From JBBRNH01 sp038230415 (GTDB taxonomy: Bacteria; Bacteroidota; Bacteroidia; Cytophagales; Spirosomataceae): DNA of 64,000 nucleotides. How positions within the stretch are numbered: position 1 is the stretch's first letter; every line of letters starts with the position of its first letter. Below are positions 16,169 to 25,348 of this stretch, piece after piece. The translations under genes and the position numbers were made by a program. The stretch lies in assembly GCA_038230415.1 (NCBI GenBank), contig JBBRNH010000011.1, positions 26,187 to 90,186 on the forward strand, in the 5' to 3' direction. The notes below the pieces were generated by a model, which saw only the letters and a list, made by a program, of their open reading frames with translations, did no database searches and was not told the DNA's origin.

Positions 16169-16351
16169 AAACTATATTTTGGATAAGGCTTGGAACAATC
16201 AGAGTTATTATTCCATCTTTGTAGCGGCATTTATCATCTCCCTAATACCCACTTTCATCATCTTAACATTTCACGTGAAAACATGAAAAGTCCATTTAAG
16301 TCAGGATTGAAATAGATGCTGGAAATGGGATTGGTAAAGCCCGAAAAATGA

Positions 16352-16395
16352 AAGCGACCAACTGGACTGTCTCGAAACTTCCCAATTGATCGCTT
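16352..16395. repeat. Imperfect inverted repeat between the broken regulator and the cas locus
   Basis: Arms of 15 bases (16352-16366 and 16381-16395) pair at 12 positions around a 14-base loop. The surroundings, 16169-16420, carry no gene I can support and look like junction sequence. The repeat might be a terminator without T-tract or the trace of a former insertion element. Confidence 0.4.
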
Positions 16396-16396
16396 A

Positions 16397-16600
16397 ATGT
16401 TCACCAAAAAACAAACTGTTTTTATGATTAACAAATCTAATCAATTACAACTACATTACAAGGCATTACAGCCAGATGTACTTATCCATTTCGAATCTGA
16501 TATGGACTCGACTGACCCATTGTCGGGATGTCCGAACTGCATTATCTGTACATTTTTAGTGGAAAAACGCTGCCATGTCTGTAACAGCCTGTTTCCTTAA
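16397..16600 (+). CDS. Small cysteine-rich (zinc-ribbon-like) protein upstream of cas8b
   Basis: A short frame of 67 codons, or 58 if translation starts at ATG 16424, which has an A-rich leader. The product ends with a cysteine cluster: C-P-N-C-x2-C, then, ten residues on, C-H-V-C-N. Two closely spaced pairs suggest a single structural zinc site. The N-terminal half is unremarkable and polar. It sits 66 bases ahead of cas8b on the same strand and shares the low G+C of cas8b, cas7, cas5 and cas3. I know of no Cas protein of this kind; it may be a chance frame. Confidence 0.4.
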   Translation: MFTKKQTVFMINKSNQLQLHYKALQPDVLIHFESDMDSTDPLSGCPNCIICTFLVEKRCHVCNSLFP

Positions 16601-16666
16601 CTGATTTTCTACTATCGTTTAATTTCTTGTGCCGACAGGAGACTGAACGACCTACCAACCTTTTCC

Positions 16667-18568
16667 ATGCAAGACAAAGCAGTTGCTGCCATTGGGCGGC
16701 TGGCATTACAGAAAAGCGGACAGGCAGAACCCTACCAGCTTTACGTCGAGAATATGTTTCCCGGCGCAGGGGTAAGTTATGATATGCTGCTGGCAGTGTT
16801 CTCATTCACAACCGAGAACGAACAATTGGTGTGCCGTTTTGAGGGTGTTGATACCGAGAAGGCCAGTGAAATATCCTACCAAAAATACGTCTATCGTAAA
16901 GGGGCTTCTAATGGTGGTGATGTCACGTTCACAACCAAAGCAGGGGATATAGCCAAGAAACTAAACACACTGGTCGGCAACCAACTAAAAAAAGCCATTG
17001 CCTTATGCCGGGTTTCAGATTACCAATTCGACTTGGGTATGTTGCTGGCGTTGCAACACCGGCTCACAGTAGAATATGATGCAGTCGTGACGGCATTGCA
17101 GGATGCTTATGGCCTATTAGACAAAAAGCGGCAACAGGCATCGGGGTTAAGTTTGCGTTTCGAGTTTGATGGCGAACGGAGATACCTGGCTGACTTTCCT
17201 ATTTTCCGGCAACAGGTACTATTGCACGGCACGGCGGGAAAGTCAGAGAAATACAATGTGGTTTCACAGGGGACGAATCAGCTTTGCTCGGTTTGTCTTC
17301 AACAAAAGCCATTAGTCCACGGCTTTGCCTCGCCATTCAAATATGCCACCGTTGATAAACCGGGTATGGTCAGCGGCTTTTTCAATCAGCGCAACAACTG
17401 GAAGAATTACCCAATTTGCTCGGATTGCTCGCTTGATTTCGAGTATGGGCAAAAGTACGTGGCGCAAAAACTTAAGAGATACTTCTACGGTAGCAGTTAC
17501 TACGCTATTCCCAAGACGGTTTTACGAACCGATAAAGGCGGACTGGAAAAAGCCCTGACGCTCATTACAAAACTCGAATTTCAGTTTTCGGAAGCGTCGA
17601 AAGAGAAGCGGGTTGAAGATAGAATTATGCAGGAGATTGGCAAAGAGGATAATTATTTCACCCTTAGCTTGCTGTTTTTTGAGGAGAATCCAACCACAAA
17701 AGCTATAAAAATCAGGCTGTTGCTCGAAGAGATTGTACCCTCCCGCTTCCACAAGTTGTTTTCTGAAATACCTGCCAAAGTCAACCCAAATTTACTCTAT
17801 AAGGGTGCCGATGGTACGGCTAAAGAGCCGCGTGACTTACGTTTTTCTTTTGGCTTGTTTAAACAATTCTACAAGGATGATTTCTATGGAATCGTAAATG
17901 ACGTGTTTGTTGGGCGACCAGTCAACCGTCAGTTATTTTACACACGATTCATGGATATTGTTCGACAGGGTTATAACGAAATTCAGTTTATTGATAAAAC
18001 ACCTCAAACGCCGGGGTTGATAGTACTGAAAGCTCATTTGCTCCTGAACTATCTTGTTCATTTATCGCTCATTACTCAAAACCAGGATACAACGATGGAA
18101 ACACAGAAAGCGGTTGACCAAACTCCGCCTGAAAAAAAGTTTGGGCGTGCGTTTGACGAGACACTATTTCATCAATTTGCTACGGATAACCGTACGCTTT
18201 TAGATGAAAAGTACAAGGTCGGAATTTTTGCACTTGGAGTGCTGGTGAAGATGGTACTAAACATTCAACGAAAAGAACTCAATGGAGCTTCTCCTTTCGA
18301 GAAAAAGTTAAAAGGCTATAACCTCAACGCCGAAACGTTGAAAACAATTTATCGGGAAGCACTTGATAAATTAGTTCAGTATCGTAAACCGAAAAGTCGC
18401 TACGAACCGCTCCGGGAAATCATTAGCGAGTACTTCCTCCTAACCAGCCATCAGCTTCCTCAAATCCCGAACAACGAACTGTCCTTCTATTTTGTGGTTG
18501 GTATGGAAACTGCCTACCGCTTTCGTGTTGCTCCCCCAAAAACCGACAAAAACAAAACTGAATCCTAA
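16667..18568 (+). CDS. cas8b: Type I-B Cascade large subunit Cas8b (Csh1/TM1802-like)
   Basis: A 633-residue protein of the TM1802/Csh1 type. It has a zinc-binding pair LCSVC near residue 206 and ICSDC near residue 250, as in this family. It should be the large subunit of the type I-B effector, helping to recognise the PAM and to recruit Cas3. The call rests on the two CxxC motifs, the size and the position directly ahead of cas7 and cas5. Sequence outside these motifs is too variable to judge by eye. Start ATG 16667 is the first in frame. The stop lies 4 bases before cas7. Local G+C is near 40%, well below the host. Confidence 0.88.
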   Translation: MQDKAVAAIGRLALQKSGQAEPYQLYVENMFPGAGVSYDMLLAVFSFTTENEQLVCRFEGVDTEKASEISYQKYVYRKGASNGGDVTFTTKAGDIAKKLNTLVGNQLKKAIALCRVSDYQFDLGMLLALQHRLTVEYDAVVTALQDAYGLLDKKRQQASGLSLRFEFDGERRYLADFPIFRQQVLLHGTAGKSEKYNVVSQGTNQLCSVCLQQKPLVHGFASPFKYATVDKPGMVSGFFNQRNNWKNYPICSDCSLDFEYGQKYVAQKLKRYFYGSSYYAIPKTVLRTDKGGLEKALTLITKLEFQFSEASKEKRVEDRIMQEIGKEDNYFTLSLLFFEENPTTKAIKIRLLLEEIVPSRFHKLFSEIPAKVNPNLLYKGADGTAKEPRDLRFSFGLFKQFYKDDFYGIVNDVFVGRPVNRQLFYTRFMDIVRQGYNEIQFIDKTPQTPGLIVLKAHLLLNYLVHLSLITQNQDTTMETQKAVDQTPPEKKFGRAFDETLFHQFATDNRTLLDEKYKVGIFALGVLVKMVLNIQRKELNGASPFEKKLKGYNLNAETLKTIYREALDKLVQYRKPKSRYEPLREIISEYFLLTSHQLPQIPNNELSFYFVVGMETAYRFRVAPPKTDKNKTES

Positions 18569-18572
18569 CAAC

Positions 18573-19469
18573 ATGGCTACACTGCTAACCAATCGTTCAG
18601 AAATACTTTTTCTCTACGAAACGGAAAACGCCAATCCTAACGGCGACCCCATAAACGAAAACCGGCCTCGCTTCGACACCGAGGACGAACGAGTGCTGGT
18701 TTCGGATGTCCGGCTGAAACGCACTATTCGGGACTACTGGTTTGAGTATAAAGGATTCAATGGGAATGATGGGAAAGATATTTTCGTTCGGGAAACTACA
18801 TATCCAGAAGGCGATAAAGTTTATGTCAAAGACGGAAAAAGACGGGCGGGAGTCTTTAATAACAACCGCCAAGCAGTCCTGGATCAGTGTATTGATGTAC
18901 GGACGTTTGGCGGAGTGATACCCCTTGACAAAGATTCGATTACGCTCGTTGGCCCTACTCAATTCCAAATGGGGAAGTCGCTCAACAAAACCGAAATTAT
19001 TACCGAGCAAGGCACCGGGGCATTTGCATCAGGGGATAAAAAAGGGCAAGCCACTTTCCGTACAGAATACAAAGTGCCTTATGCTCTAATTGGATTCAAT
19101 GGTATTATTAATGAAAAAGCCGCTGCTCATTCATTGATGACTGAGGACGACAAGGCTTTACTGCTGGAAGGCATTTGGGAAGGCACTAAAAACTTGATTT
19201 CCCGCTCCAAGTTCGGTCAAACACCATTGCTGTTGCTGACCGTTGATTATACCGAACCTTTCTACATTGGCAGCCTACGTCAAAGGCTCAAACTGATCTC
19301 GGAAAAAAATGACAAGCAACTTCGCAGCACCGACGACTATATGCTCGACGTGGCGGCACTAATGGCTGAATTGACTGCACACAAAGACAAAATCAGTAGT
19401 GCGACAGTACGGATTGACCCCCGACTGAAAACATCGCCACTCCTCACTAATGGACTACTAACGATATGA
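18573..19469 (+). CDS. cas7: Type I-B Cascade backbone subunit Cas7 (Csh2-like)
   Basis: A 298-residue Cas7 that coats the crRNA spacer. The start is recognisable: SEILFLYETENANPNGDP, the Csh2/Csd2-type opening with N-A-N-P-N-G-D-P, followed by RFDTEDERVLVSDVRLKRTI. Further family features are VFGGVIPLD-like text (DVRTFGGVIPLDKDS) and the region TLVGPTQFQMGKSLN. ATG 18573 is chosen, 4 bases after the cas8b stop; the frame opens earlier but that part overlaps cas8b. Its stop overlaps the cas5 start by 4 bases (ATGA), so the genes are translationally coupled. Confidence 0.93.
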   Translation: MATLLTNRSEILFLYETENANPNGDPINENRPRFDTEDERVLVSDVRLKRTIRDYWFEYKGFNGNDGKDIFVRETTYPEGDKVYVKDGKRRAGVFNNNRQAVLDQCIDVRTFGGVIPLDKDSITLVGPTQFQMGKSLNKTEIITEQGTGAFASGDKKGQATFRTEYKVPYALIGFNGIINEKAAAHSLMTEDDKALLLEGIWEGTKNLISRSKFGQTPLLLLTVDYTEPFYIGSLRQRLKLISEKNDKQLRSTDDYMLDVAALMAELTAHKDKISSATVRIDPRLKTSPLLTNGLLTI

Positions 19470-20221
19470 CCGATAACCGCCTGATCGTCTTTGAGTTGTC
19501 GGGCGAATACGGTCATTTCCGCAAGTTCAATACCACAACTTCGCCCCTGACATACCCGATTCCGACCCGCACGGCCTTAACCGGACTGTTGGGGGCAGTG
19601 CTGGGAGTTGAGCGTGAAACGGCTCCCGGTCGTTTTCCGGCCAATGTAGTGCCGGTGCAGGAGTTATTCAGTCAGGCAAATTGCGCTCTGAGTGTGCAGT
19701 TATTAGCCCCGGTCAAGAAGGTCAATATTGGCTTCAATCTGTTGGATACGGGGAATTCCTTTTTTGAAATCAGGAAAAGCGGGCGCACCCAAATTGAGTT
19801 TGAATTACTTAAAGATCCGCATTTTCAGGTGTTCGTCAGGCTCAATAATGGCGCGTTATTCGACCAACTGGCAGAACGATTGATGACCCGAAACCACCAC
19901 TTTACGCCGTATTTGGGGCTTAGTCAGTTTACGGCAACGCTACAAAATGCACGTGTCTCGCAGGGATTTATTCGCTCAACAACAACGGGTTACGTGCCAA
20001 TACAATCAGTGATAAACCTTTCTCTGCTATCAGCCACGCAACCGATTGAATTTGACAAGACCGCCCATTATTACGTTGAAACGATGCCCATCGAACTCAG
20101 CCGCGACCGGGTTGTAACGCGCTATGGAGAGGTGCTGGTTAATGCCGACGGTGGAGCCGTGCCAGTGCGGACGGATGAGTGGTTTGAAACACCAGATTTT
20201 GGCAATATCCTGTTTCTTTGA
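19466..20221 (+). CDS. cas5: Type I-B Cascade subunit Cas5
   Basis: A 251-residue Cas5 that holds the 5' handle of the crRNA at the foot of the effector complex. The N-terminus has the Cas5 RAMP opening (LIVFELSGEYGHFRKFNTT) and the conserved stretch SPLTYPIPTRTALTGLLGAV with the glycine-rich turn. Length is normal for the Cas5h/I-B type. It overlaps cas7 by 4 bases, and its TGA overlaps the ATG of cas3 (TGATG at 20219-20223). Confidence 0.9.
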   Translation: MTDNRLIVFELSGEYGHFRKFNTTTSPLTYPIPTRTALTGLLGAVLGVERETAPGRFPANVVPVQELFSQANCALSVQLLAPVKKVNIGFNLLDTGNSFFEIRKSGRTQIEFELLKDPHFQVFVRLNNGALFDQLAERLMTRNHHFTPYLGLSQFTATLQNARVSQGFIRSTTTGYVPIQSVINLSLLSATQPIEFDKTAHYYVETMPIELSRDRVVTRYGEVLVNADGGAVPVRTDEWFETPDFGNILFL

Positions 20222-22650
20222 TGCTGTATTCTCACCCCGGCGTTCCGCTTATAGACCATCTGCGGCAGGTTGCTAACTCATGCCGTGAGTCTCTGCAAAG
20301 CCGGACAACCAACTTTGGGTTGCCCGACTGCTTGTTGGCCGATATGGGCTATCTGGCTGGCGTAACGCACGATATAGCAAAGGGAACACGTTACTTTCAG
20401 CATTACTTGCTGAGTGCCGACCATAAAGTTATCGGCCCTAAAGAACACGCTTTGCTATCGTCGTTACTGGCAAAACAGGTAGTTGAGCAATATCTGGCTC
20501 GGTTTGATTTGATAGATGCAGACCGCCAATTATTGCCCTACTTAGTATTTACGGCGGTAAAACGACATCACGGAAATCTCGGTGATTTTACCACAGAACT
20601 GTCGCTTGATACTAAGGCCGACATTTTATCAACTCAAATTGAGGTATTTGATGAAGAGCCGTTAATTCAGTCAATTCTGGATGAATTAATGGCTGTCGTT
20701 GGGTTTCAATTCGATTGGCAACCGTTTAAACAGTACATTCGCAGCCAGACGTATCTGGATGAATACGGGAATTTTGAGTTAGATTTTTTCGACCTCGGTG
20801 ATTATGCGGAGCTACCCGGTGATGCAAAAAACCGCTACTATTATTGGCACCAACTATTTTATGGGACACTCTTACTGGCCGATAAGTCTGACGTAATTCT
20901 GAAAGGATTTCAGCCGACAGCCGCTAATAAACCGTCACTTACGGCACTCGATAGCTATCGGGAACGAAAAGAATATAACACGCCAAAAACGACATTGGAT
21001 GCCTTGAAAAATCAGGCATATCACGAAACGCTGGCCGAACTCGACCGGGTGTTTTCGGCAAGTCAGCACCTCTACTCAATCACGTTGCCGACCGGACTTG
21101 GTAAAACGCTGACTTCGTTGGCGGTTGGGCTGGCAATGCGACAAACGTTGGGTTTTGAAGCCGGGCGGCTTGTTATCACCATTCCGTTTACGTCTATCAT
21201 TGACCAAAATTTTGCTGTCTTTCAGGATGTCTTTCCGCAATCAACATCTGATATACTGCTTAAACACCATCACCTTGCCGAACCTGCTTATAAAACAGGC
21301 GATGATACTCTGGATCAGGACAAAAGTCAGTTTTTGATTGAAACTTGGCATTCAGAAATCGTTGTGACGACGTTTGTTCAGTTGCTGGAATCGCTGTTTT
21401 CGAGCGACAAAACAAAACTCCTGAAGTTGCCCAATCTGGCTAATTCAGTTATTATTTTGGATGAAATTCAACAGATTAACTACGCGCTATGGCCGCTAAT
21501 TCGGCAAGCATTTATGACGCTTGGTGAATGCTATAACTGCTATTTTGTTCTGATGTCGGCCACGCAACCGTTGATTTTTTTGCCCGGAGAAGAAATAACG
21601 GAGTTAGTACCAAACTACCGGACTTACTTCCGAAATGAACATTTTAACCGTACCAAGCTCATTAATAGAACCCGGCAGGAAGTGAGTTTTGCCAATTTTA
21701 AGCAAGACGTTATTACTTACTGCGAAGATCACCCTGATAAAGATGTGCTGGTTATTCTGAACACAAAGCACTTTACGCTGGAATGTTTCAAGAAAGTAGC
21801 TGACGCGCTGGATAAGAAAACAACGGACGTTTATTATCTCACCACACTCATAACGCCCTACGAGCGGAAGCGAATCATTGACCGAATTAAAAACCCTCCA
21901 CCGGGCAAGCAACAGGTCATAATTTCTACGCAACTAATTGAGGCCGGGGTTGATGTGTCGGTAGATACCGTTTTCCGGGCAATAGCTCCACTTGACTCAA
22001 TTATTCAAGCGGCAGGTCGGGCAAACCGCTACAACGAAAAAACGGCAATCAGCGAAGTATATTTGTATGCTATTACTGAAATGAAAAAGGCCAGTAAAAT
22101 GGTATATGGTGGTGATTTGATACTCAAAACTGAAAACGTATTAAAGCACATAACCGAAGTTGACGAACATGGCTATCTCGATTTGATTGAAGCCTATTTC
22201 GAGGAAATCAAAAAACAGGCTGATGTCCTTGTTCCACCCACACTGATAGTATTGCAGGCATTGGATTTCAAAAAAGTAGGCGAATTTGAGTTTATAGACG
22301 AGCAGCATACCGAGTCGGTTTATGTGCAACTAAACGAAGAAGCAGAACAGCTTTGGGTGATATATCAGGCAATTAGCCGAGAAAAAGACTTGAAACCATA
22401 CGAGCGAAAAAGAAAGTTCGCGCTCATCAAAGCCAAGTTTTATGAGTATGTCGTAAACGTGCCGCTGCCCTACGAAAGTAGTGGGGGTAGAGCTAAACGT
22501 ATTATTTTCGATTACCCCAAACATGAGGAAGAACTCTTTTATCTATCTCCCCGCCAGAAGCCTTCTTCGTGTTACAAATATGCTTTTGATGATTTTCGGA
22601 ATAATACCGGGTATGTACCAGTTGCCCAACCCCTAACCTACAATTACTAA
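20221..22650 (+). CDS. cas3: CRISPR nuclease-helicase Cas3 (HD and DExH domains fused)
   Basis: About 809 residues. The HD nuclease domain is N-terminal: H in LIDHLRQVA, the HD pair in VTHDIAKGTRYF (about residue 50), KEHALLSSLLA and KRHHGNLGD. The superfamily 2 helicase follows: Walker A PTGLGKTLTSLA (about 290-300), DEIQQI (about 413-418), SATQP (motif III), and ISTQLIEAGVDVSVD with QAAGRANRYNE (motifs V and VI). It should unwind and degrade target DNA after Cascade binding. The frame opens with a TTG codon directly before ATG 20221; the ATG is used because it overlaps the cas5 stop. No key motif is missing, so the enzyme looks active. Confidence 0.96.
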   Translation: MLYSHPGVPLIDHLRQVANSCRESLQSRTTNFGLPDCLLADMGYLAGVTHDIAKGTRYFQHYLLSADHKVIGPKEHALLSSLLAKQVVEQYLARFDLIDADRQLLPYLVFTAVKRHHGNLGDFTTELSLDTKADILSTQIEVFDEEPLIQSILDELMAVVGFQFDWQPFKQYIRSQTYLDEYGNFELDFFDLGDYAELPGDAKNRYYYWHQLFYGTLLLADKSDVILKGFQPTAANKPSLTALDSYRERKEYNTPKTTLDALKNQAYHETLAELDRVFSASQHLYSITLPTGLGKTLTSLAVGLAMRQTLGFEAGRLVITIPFTSIIDQNFAVFQDVFPQSTSDILLKHHHLAEPAYKTGDDTLDQDKSQFLIETWHSEIVVTTFVQLLESLFSSDKTKLLKLPNLANSVIILDEIQQINYALWPLIRQAFMTLGECYNCYFVLMSATQPLIFLPGEEITELVPNYRTYFRNEHFNRTKLINRTRQEVSFANFKQDVITYCEDHPDKDVLVILNTKHFTLECFKKVADALDKKTTDVYYLTTLITPYERKRIIDRIKNPPPGKQQVIISTQLIEAGVDVSVDTVFRAIAPLDSIIQAAGRANRYNEKTAISEVYLYAITEMKKASKMVYGGDLILKTENVLKHITEVDEHGYLDLIEAYFEEIKKQADVLVPPTLIVLQALDFKKVGEFEFIDEQHTESVYVQLNEEAEQLWVIYQAISREKDLKPYERKRKFALIKAKFYEYVVNVPLPYESSGGRAKRIIFDYPKHEEELFYLSPRQKPSSCYKYAFDDFRNNTGYVPVAQPLTYNY

Positions 22651-22666
22651 TCCACTAACCCACTCC

Positions 22667-23359
22667 ATGCCCACCCAAACCCAAATCCCCATTACTACCA
22701 TCCGGTTTCCCGAACTCGTGCTGCAAACCCGCGACGGGCATAAACTCCGGGGGTTTTTCGGCTCGTTTTTTCAGGAACATTCGCCGTTGCTACACAACCA
22801 CTTTGAGGACGGTTCTTTGCGCTATGCCTATCCGTTGGTGCAATACAAAGTGCTGGACACCGTACCAACGCTGGTGGGGCTGGGCGAGGGGGCCACGCTG
22901 CTGGCACAACTGTTTCTGAGTATCCGGCAGATTGATATTGACCGGGGCGACGGAACCACCGAAACAATACCCATCCTGAGTAAGCACATCGAACACACCC
23001 AGGCAAGTATTGGTATGAGCGAAACGATGCAGCAGTATCGGTTTGTGACCCGCTGGATGGCGCTCAATCAGGATAATTATCACGACTACCGCCAACGGCA
23101 CGATGCCGGAAAACTGGCCCAACTCACCCGCATACTCACCAGCCAACTGCTGGCCGTGTTTAAAGACGTGGGCCTGTGGCTCCCGCCCGACGAACGAATC
23201 TTACTCACGCTCGACATCAGGGGCGAACACCTCACGCAGTTCAAAAATCAGCCGATGGTTGTGTTTTCGGGCGGGTTTTCGGCCAACGTGACTTTGCCCG
23301 ATGGCATTGGACTCGGCAAGGCGGCTTCGCGGGGGTTTGGCACAATTATCAGTGAGTAG
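22667..23359 (+). CDS. cas6: CRISPR RNA endonuclease Cas6
   Basis: A 230-residue protein that should cut the repeat RNA to give crRNAs with an 8-base handle (AUUGAAAC here). The C-terminus has the glycine-rich RAMP loop GIGLGKAASRGFGTI, the hallmark of Cas6. The N-terminal half has the histidine-rich stretch QEHSPLLHNHFEDG, where catalytic histidine is possible. The remainder is unlike E. coli Cas6e and matches the general plan of the Bacteroidota type. The gene starts 16 bases after cas3. From this gene on, the G+C is close to the host value, unlike cas8b to cas3. Confidence 0.85.
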   Translation: MPTQTQIPITTIRFPELVLQTRDGHKLRGFFGSFFQEHSPLLHNHFEDGSLRYAYPLVQYKVLDTVPTLVGLGEGATLLAQLFLSIRQIDIDRGDGTTETIPILSKHIEHTQASIGMSETMQQYRFVTRWMALNQDNYHDYRQRHDAGKLAQLTRILTSQLLAVFKDVGLWLPPDERILLTLDIRGEHLTQFKNQPMVVFSGGFSANVTLPDGIGLGKAASRGFGTIISE

Positions 23360-23433
23360 CAAGCCGTTAGCCGCCTATTCTATGCTCATTTCCAAACTAT
23401 TGATCACTGCTCATTGATAACTGACAACTGAAA

Positions 23434-24471
23434 ATGCAACTCCACATCAATACCTACGGAACCTACGTCCATGTTAAGGATGCTATGTTTGATATCCGGC
23501 GCAAGGGCGACGACGGGCAGCTTATCAGCGCGACCCACTCTGCCGAAAAAGTGACGCACATTGTGATGGCGACCGGCACCAGCCTCAGCACCGATGCCGT
23601 GCGGCTGGCGATGCGGCATAATGTGGATATTGTGTTTGTGGAGCAGTCGGGCGAACCGATTGGGCGGGTCTGGCACGCTAAGTTTGGCAGCACCACCAAA
23701 ATCAGAAAGGCGCAGTTGGAGGCCAGTTTGGGCGCGGTGGGCGTGGTTTGGGTGAAACGCTGGCTACTCCAGAAACTCGATAATCAGCGCGAATTCATAA
23801 AAGACCTCAAAAAGCACCGCCCGCAACACGCTGATTTTCTGAATGATAAACTTACCCGGATTGAAGCCATGAGCGTATCCATCAGCACTTTGGATGCTCC
23901 AACAATAGCCGAGATTGCCGATACGCTGCGGGGGCTGGAAGGCACGGCGGGGCGGCTTTATTTTGAGACGCTGAGTTATGTGTTGCCGCCCGATTATCAG
24001 TTTGCGGGCCGCAGCAGCCGCCCGGCGCAGGACGGGTTCAATGCGTTTCTGAACTATGCCTACGGGATGTTGTATGGGCGCATCGAAAAAACGCTGATTC
24101 TGGCCGGTGTTGACCCCTGCGTTGGGTTTATGCACCGCGACGACTACAATCAGTTGAGCATGGTGTATGATTTTATCGAGCCGTACCGGGCATACGCCGA
24201 TGAAGTGGTGTTTCGGTTGTTTTCGGCCAAAAAAGTCAACAAGTCGCACCTGAGTCCGGTGTCGGCGGGTGGCTCGCGGGGCGGGGCGGTTCGGTCGGGG
24301 TGGTCACTGAATCAGGAGGGTAAAATCCTATTGGTTACTGCGTTCAATGAATTTATGGATGGCGATAAAATCCGGTACAGCGGCCTGGCCGGGGGAGCGG
24401 CCCGCAATTTGACACGCGGCCACGCCATTCAGTCCGACGCGCATCAATTCGCCAATAAACTCATTGAATGA
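23434..24471 (+). CDS. cas1: CRISPR integrase Cas1
   Basis: A 345-residue Cas1 of the type I-B kind, the integrase that inserts new spacers at the leader end. The N-terminal beta domain has TGTSLSTDAVRLAMRHNVDIVF. The metal site is complete: E in LEGTAGRLYFE (about residue 163-167), H in GFMHRDD (about 231) and D/E in YDFIEPYRAYAD (about 245-252). The length is normal. The 74-base gap after cas6 has no gene. The stop overlaps the cas2 start (ATGA). Confidence 0.96.
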   Translation: MQLHINTYGTYVHVKDAMFDIRRKGDDGQLISATHSAEKVTHIVMATGTSLSTDAVRLAMRHNVDIVFVEQSGEPIGRVWHAKFGSTTKIRKAQLEASLGAVGVVWVKRWLLQKLDNQREFIKDLKKHRPQHADFLNDKLTRIEAMSVSISTLDAPTIAEIADTLRGLEGTAGRLYFETLSYVLPPDYQFAGRSSRPAQDGFNAFLNYAYGMLYGRIEKTLILAGVDPCVGFMHRDDYNQLSMVYDFIEPYRAYADEVVFRLFSAKKVNKSHLSPVSAGGSRGGAVRSGWSLNQEGKILLVTAFNEFMDGDKIRYSGLAGGAARNLTRGHAIQSDAHQFANKLIE

Positions 24472-24764
24472 CGATGATAACCTGGGTTTTATATGACGTT
24501 CAGAACGACCGCAACCGGACGAAGATAGCGAAGTGCTGCAAACAGGCGGGTTTGTATCGCGTGCAGTTTTCGTGTTTTCTGGGGTCGCTCACGCCAAACC
24601 AGAAAGACACGCTGAAACTGCGGCTCGAAGAGTTGATTGATGAAGATGTGGACAAGGTGTATATTTTTCCGATGAGCCGCGAAGAACTCCGGCAGACCGA
24701 TTTGCTGGGGCAAGCCTTTGATAAGAAGTTGGTTACGGATGAAATCAGGGCATTATTTTTTTGA
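24468..24764 (+). CDS. cas2: CRISPR adaptation protein Cas2
   Basis: A 98-residue ferredoxin-fold protein that bridges two Cas1 dimers. The N-terminus ITWVLYDVQNDRNRTKIAK has the Cas2 signature, with the conserved Asp in YDV, and the basic R-N-R-T-K-I-A helix. FSCFLGSLT follows, matching the second strand. It overlaps cas1 by 4 bases and cas4 by 4 bases. Confidence 0.94.
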   Translation: MTMITWVLYDVQNDRNRTKIAKCCKQAGLYRVQFSCFLGSLTPNQKDTLKLRLEELIDEDVDKVYIFPMSREELRQTDLLGQAFDKKLVTDEIRALFF

Positions 24765-25348
24765 CGACGATGACCATATCACTCACGCCGAGCCACATTA
24801 TCGAATACCTGTACTGCCCGCGCTTCACGTATTTTGAATATGTGCTGACGATTCCGCAGCACGAAGACGACAATTATAAGGTGATGCGGGGCCGACACCT
24901 GCACGACGAACGGCTGGAACAAAATAAGGATTATCTGCGCCGACGATTGGGCGTGACGGAGAAGTTTCTTGACCAATATTTGACCAATGACCTCTTGCGG
25001 GGGCGGGTGGACGAGGTGTTGCGGCTGGCCGACGGGTTGCTGGCCCCGCTGGATTATAAATTTGCCGAATACAAAGACCGGGTTTATCAGGGATACGAAA
25101 CCCAACTCTATTGTTATGCGTGGTTGATTGAGGAGAATTTTGGGGGTCACGTCGAACGGGGTTTTCTGGTTTATACCAGGAGCCGAAACCGGGTGGTTGA
25201 GGTGCCGATTACGGATGCCGACAAACAGGCGGTTCGGGATGCTGCGGCTGCCATTTACCGGATTATTGACGGGAATTTCTTCCCGAAGGCGACCAAAGTA
25301 AAGAGCCGATGTTTAACTTGCACCTATCGCAATGTGTGTGAGAAATGA
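24761..25348 (+). CDS. cas4: CRISPR adaptation exonuclease Cas4
   Basis: A 195-residue RecB-family nuclease with an iron-sulfur cluster. The N-terminal cysteine is in YLYCPRFTYFEY and the C-terminal three are in CLTCTYRNVC. Nuclease residues are visible as the H in GRHLHDERL, the D in GRVDEVL, DYKFAEYKD (D-x-K) and the QLYCYAWLIEE helix. Cas4 trims prespacers and selects those next to a PAM. It lies last in the operon, after cas2, which differs from the more usual cas4-cas1-cas2 order of type I-B. The array leader begins right after its stop. Confidence 0.94.
   Translation: MTTMTISLTPSHIIEYLYCPRFTYFEYVLTIPQHEDDNYKVMRGRHLHDERLEQNKDYLRRRLGVTEKFLDQYLTNDLLRGRVDEVLRLADGLLAPLDYKFAEYKDRVYQGYETQLYCYAWLIEENFGGHVERGFLVYTRSRNRVVEVPITDADKQAVRDAAAAIYRIIDGNFFPKATKVKSRCLTCTYRNVCEK

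Noticed and set aside
16169..16396. A tRNA or insertion sequence at the left junction of the CRISPR-Cas region
   Set aside because: No cloverleaf, no transposase frame and only an imperfect 15-bp inverted repeat are present.
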